A stretch of 8,023 nucleotides of DNA, from assembly GCA_021202245.1 (NCBI GenBank), contig JAJQDK010000135.1, forward strand, positions 1-8,023, in the 5' to 3' direction. The notes beneath the pieces are model-generated. The model did no database searches. It was not told where the DNA came from and saw only the letters and a list, made by a program, of their open reading frames with translations. Shown here piece by piece: positions 6,094 to 8,023 of this stretch. A program made the position numbers and the translations under genes. The DNA comes from Clostridiales bacterium (GTDB lineage Bacteria > Bacillota > Clostridia > Oscillospirales > Acutalibacteraceae). Numbering within the stretch: the stretch's first letter is position 1; each line of letters begins with the position of its first letter.

Positions 6094-7560
6094 ATGAAGC
6101 TTAAGGATTTGCTTGTAAACGTAAAATACACCGAAATATCGGCAGTCAACCCCGAAATAAGCGACATTATTTATGATTCCCGAAAGGTTACCGAAAACAC
6201 AGCCTTTGTCTGTCTGAAGGGCTACACCTCCGACGGACACAAATACGCAGAGTCCGCCGTCGAAAAGGGCGCTGCGGCGCTGATTATAAGCGACGAGCTT
6301 GATTTTGCCGTGCCCGAAGGCGTTGCAGTGATTAAAACCGACGACACACGCCTTGCGCTTGCGCTGATGAGCGCAGAGCTTTTCGGCAGACCCGCCGAGG
6401 AGCTTAAAACAATCGCAATAACCGGCACCAAGGGCAAAACCACCACCGCCGCAATGATTGCTTCAATTTTGGAGCAGGCGGGCATAAAGACGGGCATAAT
6501 CGGCACAATCGGAATTGCTTATGACGGCAGGGTAATAAAGGCGGACAACACGACCCCGGAATCTTATATAATACAAAAATCCATGCGTGATATGGTTAAT
6601 TCGGGCTGCAGGGCTATGGTAATTGAAGCCTCGTCAATCGGGCTCAAGCACAGCAGGCTTGCCGGAATAACCTTTGACACGGCGGTGTTTACCAACTTTT
6701 CCGACGACCACATAGGAGGAGTTGAGCATAAGGATATGGCTGAATATCTGTACTGCAAGAGCCTTTTGTTCCGTCAGTGCAGGCACGCAGCCGCAAATAA
6801 GGATGACGAAAATTATCGGGTAATCACCAAGGACGCAAAGGAAAAAGTGCTTACCTTCGGCTTTTCCGAAACAGCCGATTTGCGTGCCGAAAACGACCGT
6901 CTGCTCTCCGACAACGGCGTTATCGGCGTTCGGTTTGAAACTGAGGGAATCAAAAAGCTTTCGGTTGAAGTGGGAATACCCGGCAAATTCAATGTTTATA
7001 ACGCGCTTTCCGCTATTGCCGCAGTTTCGTTTTTTGACGTTGACGACAAGGCTATAGTTGACGGTCTGAAGCTTGCAAGAGTAAAGGGCAGGGTGGAGCC
7101 TGTTCCCGTTCCCGGCAACTACACGCTGCTGATTGACTATGCGCACAATGCGCTTTCAATGGAAAATGTACTTTCCACGCTCCGACTTTACAAGCCCAAC
7201 AGACTCGTCACGATGTTCGGCGCAGGAGGCAATCGCCCTAAGGTGCGCCGCTACGAAATGGGCGAGGTTTCGGGCAGACTGTCGGACCTTTCGGTTATCA
7301 CTGAGGACAACTCACGCTTTGAGGATGTTATGGACATCATAGAGGACATCAAAACCGGCATAAACAAAACGGACGGAAAATACGTAGTTGTGCCCAACCG
7401 CAGAGATGCGATTAAGTACTGCATTGAAAATGCGCAGGACGGGGATATTATTGTACTTGCCGGCAAGGGTCACGAGGATTACCAGGAAATCAAGGGCGTT
7501 AAGCATCATATGGACGAACGAGAGCTTGTTGCCGATATTCTTGAAGAGCTTGGCTTGTAA
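6094..7560 (+). CDS. murE: MurE-family UDP-MurNAc-tripeptide synthetase (Mur ligase)
   Basis: Cytoplasmic ATP-dependent ligase (488 aa, usual MurE length) that adds the third residue, probably meso-diaminopimelate, to UDP-MurNAc-L-Ala-D-Glu in peptidoglycan synthesis. Domain 1 (about 1-100) carries the MurE signature YDSRKV and LKGYTSDGH (27-49). The central ATPase domain has the P-loop TGTKGKTT (110-117), NTTP (152-155), EASS (178-181) and a Lys222 in the position of the carbamylated lysine. The C-terminal domain has GRVE (332-335), DYAHN (348-352), GAGGNRPKVRR (376-386), DNSR (405-408) and GKGHEDYQ (457-464). DNxR and GKGHE resemble the diaminopimelate-binding residues known from E. coli MurE. 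The GTKGKTT P-loop and DDHIGGVEH stretch resemble streptococcal lysine-adding MurE, so this may be a divergent paralogue rather than the main MurE. It is monocistronic in this window, with its own promoter. Confidence 0.88.
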   Translation: MKLKDLLVNVKYTEISAVNPEISDIIYDSRKVTENTAFVCLKGYTSDGHKYAESAVEKGAAALIISDELDFAVPEGVAVIKTDDTRLALALMSAELFGRPAEELKTIAITGTKGKTTTAAMIASILEQAGIKTGIIGTIGIAYDGRVIKADNTTPESYIIQKSMRDMVNSGCRAMVIEASSIGLKHSRLAGITFDTAVFTNFSDDHIGGVEHKDMAEYLYCKSLLFRQCRHAAANKDDENYRVITKDAKEKVLTFGFSETADLRAENDRLLSDNGVIGVRFETEGIKKLSVEVGIPGKFNVYNALSAIAAVSFFDVDDKAIVDGLKLARVKGRVEPVPVPGNYTLLIDYAHNALSMENVLSTLRLYKPNRLVTMFGAGGNRPKVRRYEMGEVSGRLSDLSVITEDNSRFEDVMDIIEDIKTGINKTDGKYVVVPNRRDAIKYCIENAQDGDIIVLAGKGHEDYQEIKGVKHHMDERELVADILEELGL

Positions 7561-7571
7561 AATATTGCCCT

Positions 7572-7653
7572 CGTTTGCAGCGGCGGATAGTGATGAGTGT
7601 TGAGTTTGGAGTGATTTCATAGCGGCGCACAGTGTTCGCCGCAAATGCAAACG
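7572..7653. repeat. Long bulged inverted repeat downstream of murE
   Basis: CGTTTGCA plus GCGGCG (7572-7585) pairs with CGCCGC (7637-7642) and TGCAAACG (7646-7653), 14 pairs with a 3-base AAA bulge on the right arm. The loop contains a second GCGGCG (7622-7627), which can instead pair with the same CGCCGC across a 9-base loop. The two forms exclude each other. It starts 11 bases after the murE stop. Confidence 0.75.
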
Positions 7654-7748
7654 GTATAATTATATCTTACGTATATCACTGTGTGTTTATTTATAATTTC
7701 GCTCAACCTCGTAGGGGCTGATATTATCTTTTCTGCGAAAACGGCAAA

Positions 7749-7776
7749 CCCTTTGTCGCTATGCGACATTTCCCTT
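7749..7776 (-). repeat. Hairpin repeat unit, copy A (variant flanks)
   Basis: Read on the minus strand, AAGGGA precedes and AAGGG follows a 6-bp hairpin: TGTCGC, loop ATA, GCGACA (arms 7763-7768 and 7754-7759). The design, purine direct repeats around a TGTC...GAC stem, matches the two units to its right, but the flanks are AAGGG rather than GAGGGAG. Confidence 0.65.
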
Positions 7777-7838
7777 ATCAAGCAATGTCGTCAACTTAAG
7801 GAAAATACGGAGTATAAATTTATTGCACGCAGCCCGTG

Positions 7839-7883
7839 GCTCCCTCTGACGAGGGAGCTGTCTGCGTATGCAGACTGAGGGAG
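7839..7883 (+). repeat. Hairpin repeat unit, copy B
   Basis: GCTCCCTC (7839-7846) pairs with GAGGGAGC (7851-7858) across loop TGAC. Next come GTCTGC (7860-7865) and GCAGAC (7870-7875) with loop GTAT, then a second GAGGGAG (7877-7883). The CTCCCTC arm could pair with either GAGGGAG copy, so two alternative folds exist. Confidence 0.75.
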
Positions 7884-7990
7884 AGAAGGCTTTTCCTGTA
7901 GATGTCGGCAAAAGCGAAGCATAGTAAGCGTTTCCTTTAATGAAAAAATAGCTGTTTTGTGATATACGACATCAGAATTTTACGTTTTCT

Positions 7991-8023
7991 CTCCCTCCGT
8001 CACCGTTCGGTGACACCTCCCTC
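7991..8023 (-). repeat. Hairpin repeat unit, copy C, cut by the window edge
   Basis: Read on the minus strand, GAGGGAG, then GTCACC-loop-GGTGAC (arms 8009-8014 and 7999-8004), then GGAGGGAG. It is in inverse orientation to copy B, and both units are followed on their inner side by GAGAGAA-like sequence. The outer part of the unit would lie beyond 8023. Confidence 0.7.

Larger units (their letters stand above)
7561..8023. other. Gene-free, repeat-rich intergenic region
   Basis: These 463 bases hold no coding sequence that I can support; the small open frames lack ribosome sites and run through palindromic repeats. The stretch contains a long bulged inverted repeat (7572-7653), three hairpin units of one design (7749-7776, 7839-7883, 7991-8023) and a few shorter inverted repeats. 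TATAAT at 7655-7660 has no good -35 box. No hairpin is followed by a clear T-run, so the murE terminator is not identified. Confidence 0.7.

Noticed and set aside
5965..6240. 91-residue minus-strand frame across the murE start
   Set aside because: It runs through the murE promoter and start into AT-rich DNA and has no recognisable domain.
6634..7146. 170-residue open frame on the minus strand inside murE
   Set aside because: It is fully antisense to a well-supported gene, and I see no ribosome site or recognisable domain. It is a shadow of biased codon use.
7312..7650. 112-residue minus-strand frame overlapping the murE 3' end
   Set aside because: Mostly antisense to murE and begins in the palindromic repeat region; no family features seen.
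7681..7878. 65-residue open frame after murE
   Set aside because: No ribosome site, and its sequence runs through two hairpin repeat units, so it is unlikely to be coding.
7561..8023. CRISPR array
   Set aside because: The repeats are hairpins in mixed orientation with uneven spacing and no regular spacers.

Overview
The window looks like a chromosomal piece of a low-to-mid G+C Gram-positive bacterium, most likely a gut clostridial relative (Oscillospiraceae/Ruminococcaceae type). The evidence is two lipoprotein signal peptides, strong GGAGG-type ribosome binding sites, sigma-A promoters, a maltose-type ABC importer without a linked ATPase gene, and short purine-flanked hairpin repeats of a kind I recall from such genomes. 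The taxonomic call is inference.

Positions 1-5598 (minus strand) hold a malto-oligosaccharide utilisation locus. In transcription order it contains a solute-binding lipoprotein (malE-like, 4282-5598), two permeases (malF-like 2639-4135 and malG-like 1779-2642, overlapping by 4 bases), a strong intrinsic terminator (1731-1761), and a secreted GH13 alpha-amylase lipoprotein (4-1647). The likely scheme is that the amylase cuts starch or dextrin at the cell surface, MalE captures the oligosaccharides, and MalF/MalG import them using an ATPase encoded elsewhere (MsmX/MalK type). A nested inverted repeat lies between malE and malF.

Positions 5599-6093 are a divergent, AT-rich intergenic region. 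Two overlapping sigma-A-like promoters face malE, with a pair of inverted candidate operators around the start site. A near-consensus extended -10 promoter faces murE.

Positions 6094-7560 (plus strand) encode a MurE-family ligase of peptidoglycan synthesis. It has an unusual mix of motifs: a GTKGKTT P-loop together with diaminopimelate-type substrate residues.

Positions 7561-8023 carry no gene that I can support. The stretch contains a large bulged inverted repeat and three copies of a hairpin repeat unit in which purine-rich direct repeats flank a TGTC...GAC stem of variable tip; the last copy runs into the window edge. I saw no tRNA, rRNA, CRISPR array or transposase gene. The gene content is ordinary; the less explained material is the repeat cluster and the malE control region.
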